A stretch of DNA of 64,000 bases from Antitrichia curtipendula (lineage: Eukaryota; Streptophyta; Bryopsida; Hypnales; Leucodontaceae). The notes beneath the pieces were generated by a model. That model worked only from the letters and a program-made list of their open reading frames with translations, was not told the origin of the DNA and did not search any database. A program made the position numbers and the translations under genes. Positions 34,899 to 47,937 of the stretch are shown here, piece after piece (position 1 is the first letter of the stretch; every line of letters begins with the position of its first letter). The stretch is from NCBI GenBank assembly GCA_951230915.1, contig OX579640.1, positions 19,612,981-19,676,980 on the forward strand, read 5' to 3'.

Positions 34899-36990
34899 GT
34901 AAGGATTTAGGGGACATATAATTTGTATTGATGAAATTCTCCTTCTTCTTTAGTTCAAAGCATAAAGGTGAACAAAGTTTAAAATTTGAATTCCATGATT
35001 TTGAATTCCATCCATTGTTATCCTCATCATTAACTCAAAATGGACTTGGCCCCCAATATGAATGAAAAAGTCATCAAAATACTCTAGTTGTTGGACCAAT
35101 AGGTGTATTTTTTGTTTCTACAATTAACAATCATTAGGAAGAAATTGAATCAAGAAGGGGCTTTGTAATGCAAAAGTTTGGGTGGGAAAGAGCCTTCTCA
35201 ACTCACTAATTGGGCTAAGAATTGCTTGATGGGCTCAAAAATTTGTCATCATTATCCAATTCATCTCTATCATTTCTTAAATCACATGCCTCCCACAAGT
35301 ATCTACACGCCAAGTGGCTACTACCAACTCTTATATGGTGGTACTAATGATAATATGATCACCCTCATACTCACCTCAATTAGTACTAAAATTCATAAGA
35401 AAACTCCCAAACTACCATTTTTATTACAAATGCCAAATTTTTAAAAGAAAACTTTTTTTTGACACATGTAATTGTAGGATCTTGTAGTATGCTGATTTGA
35501 AAACATGTGGTAAAAATTTCAAATTTTTTTGTTGTGTGGATTGCAAGATATAAGCATTCAAATTCATTGAAATCATTTTTTTTGGCCTTGCAAAAAATAG
35601 GGCAGCTATACTTCACCAACTCACTTTTCTATGAAAAAATGTCCAAAATGGTGGTGCTTCATTGAATTCTTTTTCCTAGACAAGTTGACTACATGCTTGA
35701 AAAAATTCAAATCGTCTGAAATTGTACAACATACAGGAAAAAAATAGTAATTAGAAAGAAGTAGAGAATGATTCAAAATACTAAATTATCAAGAATTTAG
35801 TTATAGAATTGAAAAATGCCGATTCCAATGGTTGCAATGTTATAATAAACAATCTACATCCCATGATTATGAAAATTTTAAAAATTGAGTAAAATAAAGG
35901 ACTTCAAAGTTTATTTTTAGAGTAAAAAATCCATAACTGCCTACAAACTAAAACTCCTCACAACTTTTGACTCATTGATCAAAATGGAATGGTTCAAAGC
36001 TTTCCATGTATATATAACTCTAGAAAACTAGTTTCAAATTTTAGTTTATGAAAAAAGTGATTTAAAAAAATCTGCCTAGATTGCCTATTTACAAAAAAAT
36101 GTAACATATTAGGCTATAACTTTTGACTCATATTTTCAAATGTCAAGAAATTTAGTGCATATAAAAAACATTCTTCATTTCCACCATCTATTAAATTTTA
36201 GTCTAAAATATGAAAATCTCTAGTCACATGTACTTGCCCAAAATTTCTATGTTGCCAAAAAATATTGTCTAGTCCTTTAGGAGTTAATTAGTATGTCTCA
36301 ATTCCATCTTAGAGATTATGACCCTATAGTCAAACTTGAAAATCTTGCACTTTGTATCTTCTACTTCTTCTCTATTTATGAGTGAATTTTTTGTTTTATT
36401 TTTATTTTTCAAAGGATGAAATCACACGTTCATTAATAGTTATAAAATTTTCAATTTTTTGTCGAAATTTCAAATTATCATGAGTTTTTGAAGAAAAATG
36501 AAGAAAATTCCTATCAAATACAAATTATATTCAAAAAATCTAAAATTCTCAAAATAGAGGAACACTATAATATAGAATGTTGTAGTATAATAAAAAAAGT
36601 TTGTGTCATTCCATATTTAGAAACATGGTTATAGATCTTCAACTTCAAACTTCACTAAAATGCTTATTTCAAAGAGTTTTTCAAAATTTATTAGTAGAGT
36701 AGATATTGCACTTTAGAAGTTTCATTTTATTAGGTATGCTTTAAAGCAAAAAAAATTGTTATACATGTCAAAATAAAATTTTAAGGAAAAAAAACTCAAA
36801 GTATTAAAATTCACTAAATAGTGTATCACTTTTTTGATAAAGTACTACTCTACATATATAAAATTAAAATACAACTAATATATCTTGAACTTAATTCAAT
36901 GATGTGGATATGGAGTCAATAAAGTTGCGCACAAAAAATTAGGATGTAAATCATCCATTTTTCAATATTGAACCCTGACTGATACCAACT
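34899..36990. other. AT-rich DNA with a partial TTAA element (about 35.4-36.29 kb)
   Basis: Its right end, CTTTAGGAGTTAA at 36275-36287, carries TTAA. The interior is an inverted relative of 57712-58625 (TAGGATCTTGTAGTATGCT and GATCAAAATGGAATG are shared). The left end was not located. The DNA from 36.4 to 36.7 kb resembles 25.4-25.7 kb and 59.1-59.4 kb in inverse orientation. No gene is seen. Confidence 0.55.
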
Positions 36991-37980
36991 GAATGCTTCC
37001 ATGCGAGGTTGTACGCGCGGTTGACCACTCCGTTCCCAGTGCGGTTTCTTTCAGTCTGTGGTTCATTCTCCAGAGCTCGTAGTCTTCAAGCGGGAGGGTT
37101 CTTTCCTGTCAATTGCTGCCGGATTTCCATCTTGAAGGTGGCGCATGGAGCTTCAGGGCACGATCTCCGGTGAGCTTGCAACACTCATGTAATCAGCGAA
37201 TCAAGAATGATTCTTGCGAAATTTACAGCAGATTGAGTCTTCGTTTTAATTTCCCCGAAACAATTGTAATCGCAGCGAAGCTCATGAACTTCCTTCCTTC
37301 CTTGATCGCCGTTCAAAGGATGTCCCTTTCCTGGATTTAGGTTTAGGGTTCATATATGTAAAGCATTGGTCTCGCTGTTCGCGTCGAATTTGATGTCCTG
37401 ATTCCTAGCAATCAAAGCTTAATGCGTAACGTGGGAGGGAAGTTGAGATTATGGAGCCTGAAAGACGTTTCTGTCCTCCCGTTCGGGGGTGTTGCGACAA
37501 TGATGTTGAGTTTTTCTGTGGAAAAGTAGTTGAAAGGCATCGACAGCGATGGTCATGCGTTCATGGATCCGCGTTCTTCACAATTGAATGAGAATTGAAT
37601 GATCGCCTCAACTCGAGGTTTTAGGGTTTCTCATTTTTAATCCTTTGCTTCTCTTTTTACTTGGTACAGTGCCGAAGTTCTCTGGATAACCAATGCGCAG
37701 CATTGCTAGAGAGGATGACAATTTTTTGTCTGCCTCGGTCCATCCCCTGCAATATCTGGTTAGAATTGGAGCTACTGGTATTTATTACTTGGTGATCGGG
37801 CGCTTGAGTTATGTGCGGGCTGGATTCGTACTTGACGTTAATTCATCGAGGTGGCTCTTAGTGCGTTGTATCAAAGGTGGAGGATCGATGAGCAGAGTTT
37901 GAGGATGATAGATAGTCTGATGAGCTCTTGTTTTGTGTGATTATGGTAGGGTCTTCAAGATTGGCTTTTGAAGATTCAAT
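36991..37980 (+). promoter_or_regulatory. Promoter and intron-containing 5' leader of MINIYO
   Basis: GC content jumps at about 36.99 kb. A good leader intron runs from 37170 (CTCCG|GTGAGC) to the acceptor ending at 37669 (TTGGTACAG). Inverse telo-box motifs (TTTAGGGTT) occur at 37339-37347 and 37620-37628. Upstream ATGs occur at 37113 and 37693, giving frames of 75 and 69 codons. Both precede the main start at 37981 and could dampen translation, although the first spans the inferred intron. Confidence 0.55.
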
Positions 37981-40900
37981 ATGACTTCTGTGGAACGAGT
38001 TGGTCGAGTTGGAGGTCAGAAGGAAGCTATTAATGAGGATGCGAAGGAGGAGGTGAAGCCGCCTTACCAGCCTTTGAAGGTCCTGGGAGGAATTCGGGAA
38101 AAGGGGTTTGATGGCGATGGCGGAGCCAGTGGGAAGCCTGGGCGTGTCTCTTTGCCACAGCCGAGTGTTAGGCCGTTCCCTGTTGCGCGCCATCGCTCCT
38201 CGGGCCCTGTAAGCTTCACTTCGCCTCTGGAGGATTGATACGTTGAAATTTATGTTTGAATGCGGAAGTTAAAGGGTGATGATGTTTACGTTTTCAAAAT
38301 CCTTATATGGAGCAATTCTTTTCGGTTCCCGAAGTGGATCCCTTGTTACATCACTTCTGTAGTTGACTTGCTGCTACGTTTTCATTGCAATCTTGAATGA
38401 CTCAGGGCTTAGGGTTTAGACTTCAGGGTTCAGTTTTGATCAATGTTCCCTGATCCTTTCACGCGTAAGGTAGATGCGTGTCTGCACAGAATTAAGAAGA
38501 ATCTCGTGTCACTAAGTTCTTTGGAGTTGCTATGGCAGCATTGGGCACCTCAACGGGAGCCCGAAACCCTGGCAATGCCGGATGATTTTGAAGAATTGGG
38601 CGCAGAGGGTCTGGCAGCTCTAGCCAAGCCACTCATACGAAAGAAAAAACCAACCCTGAATTTAAGTCGATGGAAGACCGAACGCAATTCGAAAGATACT
38701 GATCTCGAAGACCCTAACCTGGATCTGGATAAATCCTCACCTGTTGAAGAAATAAATCAAGTCAAGGAACTGGAAACTGCACCTTTAGAATCCAGAATCG
38801 AGAGAGCTCCAGAAGCTGTTTCACGGCCAAGAGTTTCCTTCACCTTACCTACTAAGAAGAGTGCAGGTACGGCAGATTTTGAAGGTCCTACCTAAATTTG
38901 GTGTATTGTGTTTGTTTTTTGACCCGGTGTATTACCATGTTTCTATTGGTTTCATAGGATGTGCGTTGCTCTAATGAAATCAAATTGATGCTGCAGATGA
39001 AGTAACAGAAGTTCGTACCAAACCCGTAGAATATGCTGAACTATCTAGACTCAGAAGTGATTCCGGTGCGAGTAGTAGAGGAGTAGTCCGAGTTACTGGA
39101 GTGGAGACGGCAAGGTCTGAATCCCAAGAAGCAGCAATTGACGAAGAGAATCGTGCCGCTATTGCGTCCATGTCCGCAGCTGAGGTTGCAGAAGCGCAAC
39201 ATGAAATTATGAGCCGGCTGAAACCTGAAGTAGTTGAGATGTTGAGAACGAGAAGGCTGAAGAAAGGTCCGAAAGATCACAAAGAGGATGAGAAACGGGC
39301 TGATGCAGAAGTGCTGGCAAAAACTGCAGGAGTGAGGGACGGATCATTTCCAGTGAAGAGCTCACATGCCCCTGAAACTCTAAGAAATCCCAAAACAGCA
39401 GCCAATTCTCTATATACCGAGGAAATAAAGAAGCAGGGACCTACTAATCAACAGCCCATTGTCCCCAAGTTTGATCAAGCTTCAGGCTGGCCCAAATCTT
39501 GGACTGAGAGAGTAGAGGCCGTAAGGCTTCACAGGTTCGACATGGAAGGCCACCTGGTGGCTATCGACGACGTACCGATTCAGGAAACCTCTGGCAAGTC
39601 TTTCTCATGCACTCTAGCATACCGCATGGTGAAGTTTCATTGCGAGTATTGCTGGAACTACCCGTCAGTAGTGCTTTGGATGTCTCGATGTCTCGGAATG
39701 TGTGTGAGTCTCCCCTTCAGGCAAATTATGGTGGGGAAAGGCAATTGGATAATTTTATCTGTTTAGATAATGTAGTTTGCCTTTCTCAGTGAGTCCTCTT
39801 CAGACTATTTGTTACCTGTAATCAGTATTAAAGTTACATATTTGTACACACGAACCATCTTCAGCTTCCAGACTAGAGTAGCACCTCTGGTGGGATCTAT
39901 CTTTGGATTGTATTAATAGTTTCTGTTGTGTATCTCAATTCAGATACTTCTCCCGATTTGCAACAGTCAAGTGTGCAAAACATAGCTGAGCGGGACTTTC
40001 TTCGGTCAGAAGGTGACCCTGCAGGAATGGGCTATACTCTGAAAGAGGCTGCCGATCTCGTTCGAAGCACGGTGAGTAAAGGGTGAAACTGAAATTTTGC
40101 GGTTTTATTCTCATTTCGCTGACATTGTCGGAACAGTGGTTACAATCGTCCTTGTCTTGTAATAATTTTATTTTATTTGCAAATTGTAAGGCAGAATTTA
40201 TGATGAGTAGGTAGATGAAGATTTGCCATGTTTTGCACCTTCTTTTGCTGGAGTAGGTTTTGCATGGAGTAGGTTTTGCATTCCAATCATTTGATGAGCT
40301 ACATGACAGAAATTTATGAGGGAGGTGATAGTGCTGTAGGAATCCAACAACACCAATCTACGGTTTTCTATTTGATTGATTTACTAATGGCAAGGGGTTG
40401 GTTTTCAGGTTGCAGGTCATAGAACATTTGCTTTGCGCCTTATAGCGTCTGTACTTGAGAATGCTGTGGTTGGACTCCAAGAACAGAAGACAAGATTATT
40501 TTTGGATCAAAGACGGAGGACACTGGATGATGTCGATTGGCAGGCTGTATGGGCTTACGCTCTAGGCCCTGAGCCTGGGTTAACTTTGACCTTGAGGTAT
40601 TGATTCGTATACCTGTAGGAGGATGGTTTGGTTTTATCTTTTTTTATCCAATTATAGGTCTGGGCACACATTCAAAGGTTGATTCAGGTGTATGATATTT
40701 GTTTTTGGCTTGTTTACACTAGGCTTGCTTTGGACGACACCCATACAACTGTTGTTGTATCATGCGCAAAGGCTTTGCAGGCTCTGCTGAGCTGCTCAGC
40801 CAATGATGCTATCTTTGATCTTCATGAGGTGATTTTCGTACCTGTTCCAAGGGTATTCTACCCACTTTAAGTGAAAGAACATAGAAAATAGTACCAATTA

Positions 40901-43900
40901 TGACTACTGGTATTTTATATTCAGAGTTGAGGTTTAAATGTGGCTACAAGTTTAAAAACAAGATGAAATTTCCAGTGAAATCAGTAACTTGATGGCAGGT
41001 GTAATATTTTTGTCCTTTTGAGATGAATAATTTGTAGACTTTGCAAATGATTGTCTTTTTCTGTTGTATTTCGTCTCTGACAGTTTGTATTATTTTGATT
41101 CGTGTCTAGTACTTGAAACCTCTGTAACCTGCTGTGTTGGCCACAACAGAGTTGTTGGCCAAGAATGAAGTTATTGTTTACAGGTCCTGTGTTTCGAAAG
41201 CATATAAAGCAGGATGAAGGCTTTCTTGGAGGGGGCCGGTGGAAGTATAACATTAAAGCAAGTGAATTACACCCCAAGAGCGCAACTTCTGAAGAAGAGG
41301 ACGATGACGGGAAGGAGACAGTAGCTGATGACACAACTGTTGCAAGCAAAGACTGTGCTGCTGGGCTCATTCGAATGGGTGTGCTGCCTAGGATTCGTTA
41401 CATCCTTGAGGTTGGCATTCTCATTTTCCTGCTTGATATCCATGTGTGAGATCCACAGATTTTGAGCTAAATCTAGATTGGAAATTTCAATGCAGATTAT
41501 TTAGACCTTTCTGGGATTCAGCATTGTGTTTTAACTTCGAGAGCCCTTACATTACAGGTCGAGAAGTTGAAAGCAGCAGAGGACCAGCTATTGGATGTAA
41601 TTTTAGCATTGGCACGTCATTCTCCCGCCGCTTCAGAATCTGTAATGAAGTGCCCCAGGCTTGTGGATTCCATCATTCAACGGTTCATATTAGTAAGCGA
41701 GGATCATGACGGTGGTATTCATTCTGCACAGTCTTGCCGTGCGAAGGCCATCGAACTTCTCAAGGTGAAGCTTAATCCTTGCAAAATTATTTCTAGCATA
41801 GTCCTTTTGAGGACATTATTCCAATGCTTTTCTACTCTTGTAAGAGTGCTTTTGTTCGAAAAAATCCCAAATTGCTTGCAAGGTTCTAATGTAAACTGTA
41901 AAAAAGGTAAATATTCAATCTTATACTTCTAGTAGATGAAGGGATGTGTCTAACTAATTTTCATAAAATGTCCCTATATTTTTTTAAGTGTTTGTGAAGG
42001 AAAATCATATCAGTGACAAAATATATTGAAAATGTCCAATCTTTATACTATTGGTATTATTCACAATGACGAACTTCATGGTGGATGAAACTGATGAGTT
42101 TTTCTAGAAACTAATAAAATTCATTATGGAATAGAACTATATATATTGACTTGTAAATGCAATTATATATTTTTATATTTTCTCAGAAATTTGAAGTGAG
42201 ATAGAATCTACAGCATGATGTAATGTTTGTATATTGACAGGCAAAGTTTATACTAGAAAATCACCTCAAGTTTTTTCATTATTATTAAAAGCAGCAAATA
42301 TTTATGGGATATCGTGAGTAATTGGGGTACCTGCCTCCAAAATTTGATCATTTTCACTGGCTGTAGGTATTATCACAAGCAAGCCGGCTCAACTGTTCTA
42401 AGTTTTTCAACTCTGGAGCTATTCAAATGGCAAATTCTGAGTTGTACACAGTGCAATCCTCTAAGATTGGTGATCCTGTATGCTCCACTATAGTCGAGTC
42501 CCTTAGGTTGTGGCAAATATGCATACAGTACAAGATGGGAATGTCCAGCTTTATGGACATATATCCTACCCTCTGCTTCTGGCTGTCACCTTTGACAAAG
42601 GAAGAGATTATTAGTGACAACAGCAGCGATGCTTTGAGCTTAGCCCAGGAGTCATATCGGTTACTTGAGCAATTGGCTCAAACACTTCCGAGACTACATA
42701 CAAGTGATGAAGAGACATTGGAGAGCTTCGAAACTGATGATGAAAACTGGGCATGGAGATTAGCTGTTCCCTTGGTAGAAACTGCTCTGGGATGGCTCTC
42801 CGCCGATCGTATTTCTGCAATAGTAAAACAAGTCAGCAAACTCAGTCACCGTGGCGTATCATCTAGTAGCACAGTGAGGCTGATAGGAACCCTCACTTCA
42901 GTACTTCAGTTTCTTGCTACCGTCAGTGAGAAGATACTTGCGAGCAGTCATGACGAAGAGAATGCACATACCCCATTCATACCCACCTTTGTTCCCCGAC
43001 TGGGATTGCTACTGGCAGAAGACAAATTTGTTTTGGGGTCGGGAACATTGTTCGAAAGTCTTTGTTCCATACGACACGTTCGGGACGAGGAGACGACATT
43101 GGCTGCTACTTGTTGTTTACAGGCAGTGATTCGCCTATTGAACAATGTTGACGAGGTCATCAAAACTGCACGGTCTCAGAGTGCTCCAACCACAGCAGCA
43201 TCTACGGAATGTACTCGAGCTCACGAAATTTTGGATGCTGGTTTGATTTTATCTTGTAGAAGAGAGTTTCAGGAACTGTTATCCGACGTTGGAGAGGAGG
43301 TCTTAGTCAACACTGGCTTGCTTCAGTCTTTCGAGATCAACGGGAGGGGAGGACCTGCCCCAGGGCTAGGGCTTGGTTGGGGTGCAATAGGTGGTGGATC
43401 ATGGTCCAGACAAGTTTTGGTTGCGCAGGCTACAGCCAGGCTTGTGATGTATTTACCCGATTTAACACCAACAAGTAGCGATGATTCCACACCTTCACAG
43501 ATCCTCTGGCGGTTAAGTTGTGGGTTTGCTGTTGCGGTACTGGCCACTCCGGAGGATGGGGAGCTAGTCAAGCAGGCATGCTCCAAGTTATTGATACATC
43601 CCAAGACTTTGTCTTCCCTAACAAAGCTCGTGGAAAATACTTTGCCAGAGCTCGACTCTGTTCTTCAAGACTTGAACCTGTCTAGTGAAAGTTTGGCCAG
43701 GCTAGTTCCTGATAGAGTGTCGAAGGTGCTTCTGGAGCATTATACGTGGACATGGACATCAAGAAAGAACCACAAGCCGGATAGTACACATCCTAAAGGA
43801 ATATTGAAAGGAAACAAACGGCTGCCGACTGTTGTTGAAGACGCAGGTGCGTACACTCAAGCACGAACTAGTTTAGCCAAAGAATGGGCGAGACAGAGGC

Positions 43901-45542
43901 TGCCATTACCATCTCACTGGATCCTTAGCCCTATGGCCACTAACATTACGCGGCTGCTATTTAAATCTGAAGGAGTGGAAGAAATTGGGGTTAGCACAGT
44001 GGATACCATTGAAAAAGCAATGATGGAAGAGACTGTAAAGTCAGGACTATCTTGGCTTCTAGGTTTGGAGGCTCTTTATTCTGACTCCCTTGAGAATAAC
44101 CCATTCCACCTCGTACCCTTAGTTCGAAAAGTACATGCTCTATCATCTATATATGTCCTCGGAGGTGATATTTTCCTTCAGGAGGAGACAGGAGCTGCCA
44201 TTGGGGTGTTACAGGAGATTTATGGACGTCAATTGGAATCAGCAGACGAAAAAGATGGATTACCTGTGCAGGCTTTGGATTTTGAACGTTTAATTGACAT
44301 GAACTACACGTCGTTTGGGGAAAGCTTAGCGGAGCAATTTGGGGCGACTTCATTTGGTGACCTGGTCTTCGCTCGACAGGTGGCATTTTATTTTCAACAG
44401 GGAGTGCCGGACCCGGTTCGTTTAGCAGTGTGGCGGATTGTAGTGGATGCTCAAGCGTTGAGGCTCCTCCCTCCTTTGGCTAAGTGTTGTGGGCAGCCGT
44501 TGCGTTATCTGTACCCCTTTGAGGTACTCTCAAGTTTTGGAAATTTGTGCATGAAATGCAATTGTGAACTTTATGTGTTGTCCATGCTGTTCGTTAAGGA
44601 TTTTCTGGTGCTGTTGCTAATTCCCTTTTGTTCTTCTTCCCAGAGGAATGCTGAAATTGTAGGGGCGTATGTGTCTGTGTGGACATCTGGAGCCCTTGAT
44701 ACCCCTGCGGCGCAGGCCTCTCTCTCCTTCACATTATGCATCCATCACATCGCTGGGTATCTCTTTGGGAATTCGGATGTGCTTGATAAACTTGCGGTTA
44801 AAACGGTGGCCAGGACTTTGGTGCGGAGCTCCATGCGCAAGTCACAACAGCAGGTATTTACAGAGAATCTTTTAATGCCCTTGTAACTTCAGTTATCGTC
44901 ACTGACACTTCATTTTGTACATAAGATGGAGAATCCTATTTGCCTCACTTCCTGCATGTTCACCATTATGTAGGAGTAATTTTTGGGAGATTACTTAATA
45001 GAGTTTTCGAGAAGGCACTTTGTGAGCCAGGCTCTCTAGAGATCAACTTCCTATCGCCACGCATGAATTTCTTATGCTGTCATTCAAAGGGGGAGGTTGT
45101 ACAACGCTATTGAAGTAATAGTAAACTACCATGTATCCATTTAAAGATCAGTGGTCACAGATATCTAGCCAAGTCTTGCTTCCATCCAGCTTGCTATGTG
45201 AAGGCCAACCATGTCTATGAATAGATGAGCTGCTGTTGGTAACAAGGGTCTGTACAGGAGACAAGATCAGGTCCGTCACAGTTAGTATCCTGTACCTTAT
45301 AGATTTGTGATGGTCTTTTCTCTCCTGGTCTCTTGCCGAGTTGCTCAAGGAGGTGGTTGTGTTTGCAGGTTGCATTGGTGAAGCTTTTGGTGTATCAACC
45401 TTCACTTCCCCAAGACGTGACTTCTCAGGGCTATAAAGAACTGGAGGCTCGAGTGGCTTTTCTTTCGGAAGTTTGTGAGGGTGATCGGACCCTTTTGAGT
45501 CAAGTTGAACGCTTGCAACGCCTTTCCATCCCAATGAAGTAG
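37981..45542 (+). CDS. IYO: MINIYO (IYO)/RPAP1, RNA polymerase II-associated protein, about 1527 aa
   Basis: Eleven exons: 37981-38208, 38539-38866, 38997-39593, 39944-40071, 40409-40596, 40723-40828, 41150-41410, 41558-41764, 42367-44523, 44644-44853 and 45369-45542. The product binds RNA polymerase II and in plants promotes transcriptional elongation and the onset of cell differentiation; the animal and yeast relatives act in polymerase assembly. The RPAP1 N-terminal block is ASMSAAEVAEAQHEIMSRLK (242-261). The RPAP1 C-terminal block begins ERDFLRSEGDPAGMGYTLKE (400-419), followed by armadillo-like helices over most of the 719-codon exon 9. The intron at 39594-39943 has a GC donor (CTG|GCAAGT), required by reading phase. 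The start of exon 7 is the least certain boundary: the AG before 41150 keeps the frame, while the stronger-looking acceptor at 41184 does not. The length is close to the Arabidopsis protein. The last stop is 76 bp before a TTAA element. Confidence 0.93.
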
Positions 45543-45617
45543 GCCAATGCGCATAGCAGCTAATCTTTTTTGTTAGTACCAACTTGGACTGCTGTATAGC
45601 GAATCTAGCATATCTGA

Positions 45618-46377
45618 TTAACCCCTAATGACCCAAGTGACCATTTTCTGGTCGCTGCCCCTCTTTTTTGAGCTGCCCATTCTCAAATTTTGAGTTTTTT
45701 TAAAACAATTCTTTTTCACTAGAAAATAGACTGCGTTATGAATCCAATGGCGGTGGGTTCATCAAATTCTGAATAAACTCTGCCTTGTGGATTTTTTCAA
45801 AGTTAAGTGGTGTGGTGTAGTTTACTGCGCTCATTTTCTGGGGTGGGGCATGGACTAAAAAATCAGCCAACCAATGTGATTCTTGCCCATCTCAAAATGG
45901 TTAGATTCACCTTGAAAAGGGCAGATCCAAGGAGTTCAAGGAGAAGATAAGTGTCTCATTCTTTTTTTCCTTACAAACACTACTGATTTCTATGACCACC
46001 ATGCATTGCAAGCTCCACCATGAAATGAAAAATGCTTTAAATATTGTGAAATTTTACATGTACATTTTCAACTTTCTTATCTTTCATTGAGCACAAAATG
46101 GGCATCATTTTAAAATATACTCACAAAGATATGTTCCTTCAAAGTGTGTTGCCTTGTAGTTCCATTGAACCTAAAACTTCAAACTTCAATATTTCCTAAA
46201 CCATGTGGTTAAATAATCTGAAATTTTGAATATGTTCACCTTTAATGTAAACTTCAAGGTCCTATGGTTACATTCTATCTAATCTCAAGAAAAAATGAGC
46301 CAAAAAATTATTGAAGTCCTAGTTTGGCAGTTTTGGACCATTTTGAAAGTACACCCTCCTTAGTCAATAGTGGTTAA
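45618..46377. mobile_element. TTAA-bounded element next to the 3' end of MINIYO (760 bp)
   Basis: The left end is TTAACCCCTAATGACCCAAG; the right end read inverted is TTAACCACTATTGACTAAGG. Both carry TTAA. It begins 76 bp after the MINIYO stop codon, so it probably lies in or just beyond the 3' untranslated region. There is no coding capacity. Confidence 0.7.
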
Positions 46378-46383
46378 AATGCT

Positions 46384-46640
46384 ATGCATTGCAAGCTATA
46401 AACCATTTTGACCCAAATGGACCTCCAAACTGGAGACGTCCAATAGCTTGCCATTGACAGAATGAAACATAGAGCATCTGGAGGGGTTCCTGGAGATCCT
46501 TTTCTGAAGAAGAAGACAAACAAATGTGCCATCCCAGCCATCTAGTAGCCTAACAAAAACCTCCCACCTATGATACAATTCCAATCGGCCTTCTGGTTGC
46601 CATCCAACTACTGGAGGTCCATGTTGCCAATAGAGTCTAG
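46384..46640 (-). pseudogene. Coding-like fragment on the minus strand, unknown family
   Basis: The minus strand stays open over about 80 codons with a protein-like composition (for example LELYHRWEVFVRLLDGWDG, and VNGKLLDVSSLEVHLGQNGL at the end). No splice partner or family was recognised. It may be a captured gene piece or a relic of a transposon protein; chance cannot be excluded. Confidence 0.25.
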
Positions 46641-47367
46641 TTCTAACTTGAGATACTCAATGTTGGCAATTTCTAAAGGTTACTTTGACAATTAAAATAC
46701 AATTGGATCCGAATCAAGGAAGGTTTGTGGTTTGGTATCCATACAATTGAATCTGAACTAGACAATTTGGAGTGATTATAGGTTTATTTGAAGAGGGGAC
46801 GATTTCTAAATTATGTCAACAAAATTACAATTTATTGCTATTCACTAGACAATGTTATGTAATGAAGGAACAATATTTTATTCTACTGTGCATAAGGTAG
46901 TAGCCCCTATAACCATCAATTTCAGGGTTTTGGACATGATGTCTATTAGTAGACATCCAAGACTAGAAGAAAAACATGTCCAATACAATCGATTACTATG
47001 CAATTAGTGTCCAATACAACTATCCTCTAACTGTAATCCTCTCTATTAGCACCAAATCTAACATAATTGTTTTATGTTGTTGTTTTATAGCATTGATACA
47101 ATGTTTTAGTCGCAAAGCAATCAATCTATAGTTGTAAAAAACGACTAGGAAACCACTAGGAAAAGATTGCAATTATAAAATGATCATAGTTGTTTCCTAA
47201 TTGCTTTCTAGTTGTATACTAGTTGTTTCTAAGTCATTTCCTACAATACTAGAAAATTCAATTTTATGTTGATTTGGTTGCATAGATTTGATTCACTTTT
47301 CTATTGATGTGGAGATTAATTTGTTGATTTGGATAGAAATCAATTGTAAAGTAAACCAAATGAATGC
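46641..47367. other. AT-rich intergenic DNA, no gene
   Basis: No ORF, RNA gene or repeat end was recognised, apart from simple short-period repetition of CTAGTTG/CTAGGAAA-like words near 47.15-47.25 kb. Confidence 0.5.
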
Positions 47368-47375
47368 AACCAAAT

Positions 47376-47937
47376 CTCAAGGGGTGCACTTAGTTCTACT
47401 ACAACAAACCATGTGCAAATAAGTGGTTTCTAATAAACTATAATTCCAACTTAAAATTTTGAGCATTGTTTAATAATGACTATAGGTTTCTATTGCCAAA
47501 ATTTCCAACTCAAATAAAATATGAAATGATTTCTAGAAGAGGTTGAAAATGAGCTAAAATGGCATGTTTTTCAACTCAAATAATTATTGAGAACACATTT
47601 AGATGACTATTGAATCAATATTCAACTCGAAATGAGCTTTCAATAGAGAGTTATTTTTAGGAATTTTTTGTTCATTTTTTACAATTTTTTCTTATATAAT
47701 ATAGGGATGTAAAAGTTATTTTTCAGTTCTAAAGTGTATCTTTTTACTTCAAAATTTGTAACTAATTATTATTAACAAATAGAAATATCAATAATTCAAA
47801 ACATAAACTTTCAAAGTAAGAAAATCTATTCATATTTTTTTTAAATTGTTTTAATTTAAAATTTAAAAAGTATATAGGGGGTCCAAAGTTTTGTTCGCAC
47901 GTGGTTTTTAATGGATATTCTAAGTGAACTCCCCAAG
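47376..47937. mobile_element. hAT-like MITE, copy 2 (562 bp, inverted relative to copy 1)
   Basis: It matches the 3595-4159 element in reverse complement over its full length; for example GGTTTCTATTGCCAAAATTT corresponds to the inverse of AAATTTTGGCAATAGAAACC. A different perfect 8-bp duplication, AACCAAAT (47368-47375 and 47938-47945), flanks it. Two copies with different exact duplications confirm a real mobile element. Confidence 0.88.

Noticed and set aside
37113..37902. ORFs before MINIYO as genes
   Set aside because: They lie in the leader and its intron; treated only as possible upstream ORFs.
43323..43604. Minus-strand ORF antisense to MINIYO
   Set aside because: Shadow of the real coding strand, low complexity, no family signal.
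42427..44886. 819-codon ORF taken as a separate gene starting at 42427
   Set aside because: It is exon 9 of MINIYO: the exon begins at 42367 after a clean acceptor, and the frame must leave at 44523 and resume at 44644.
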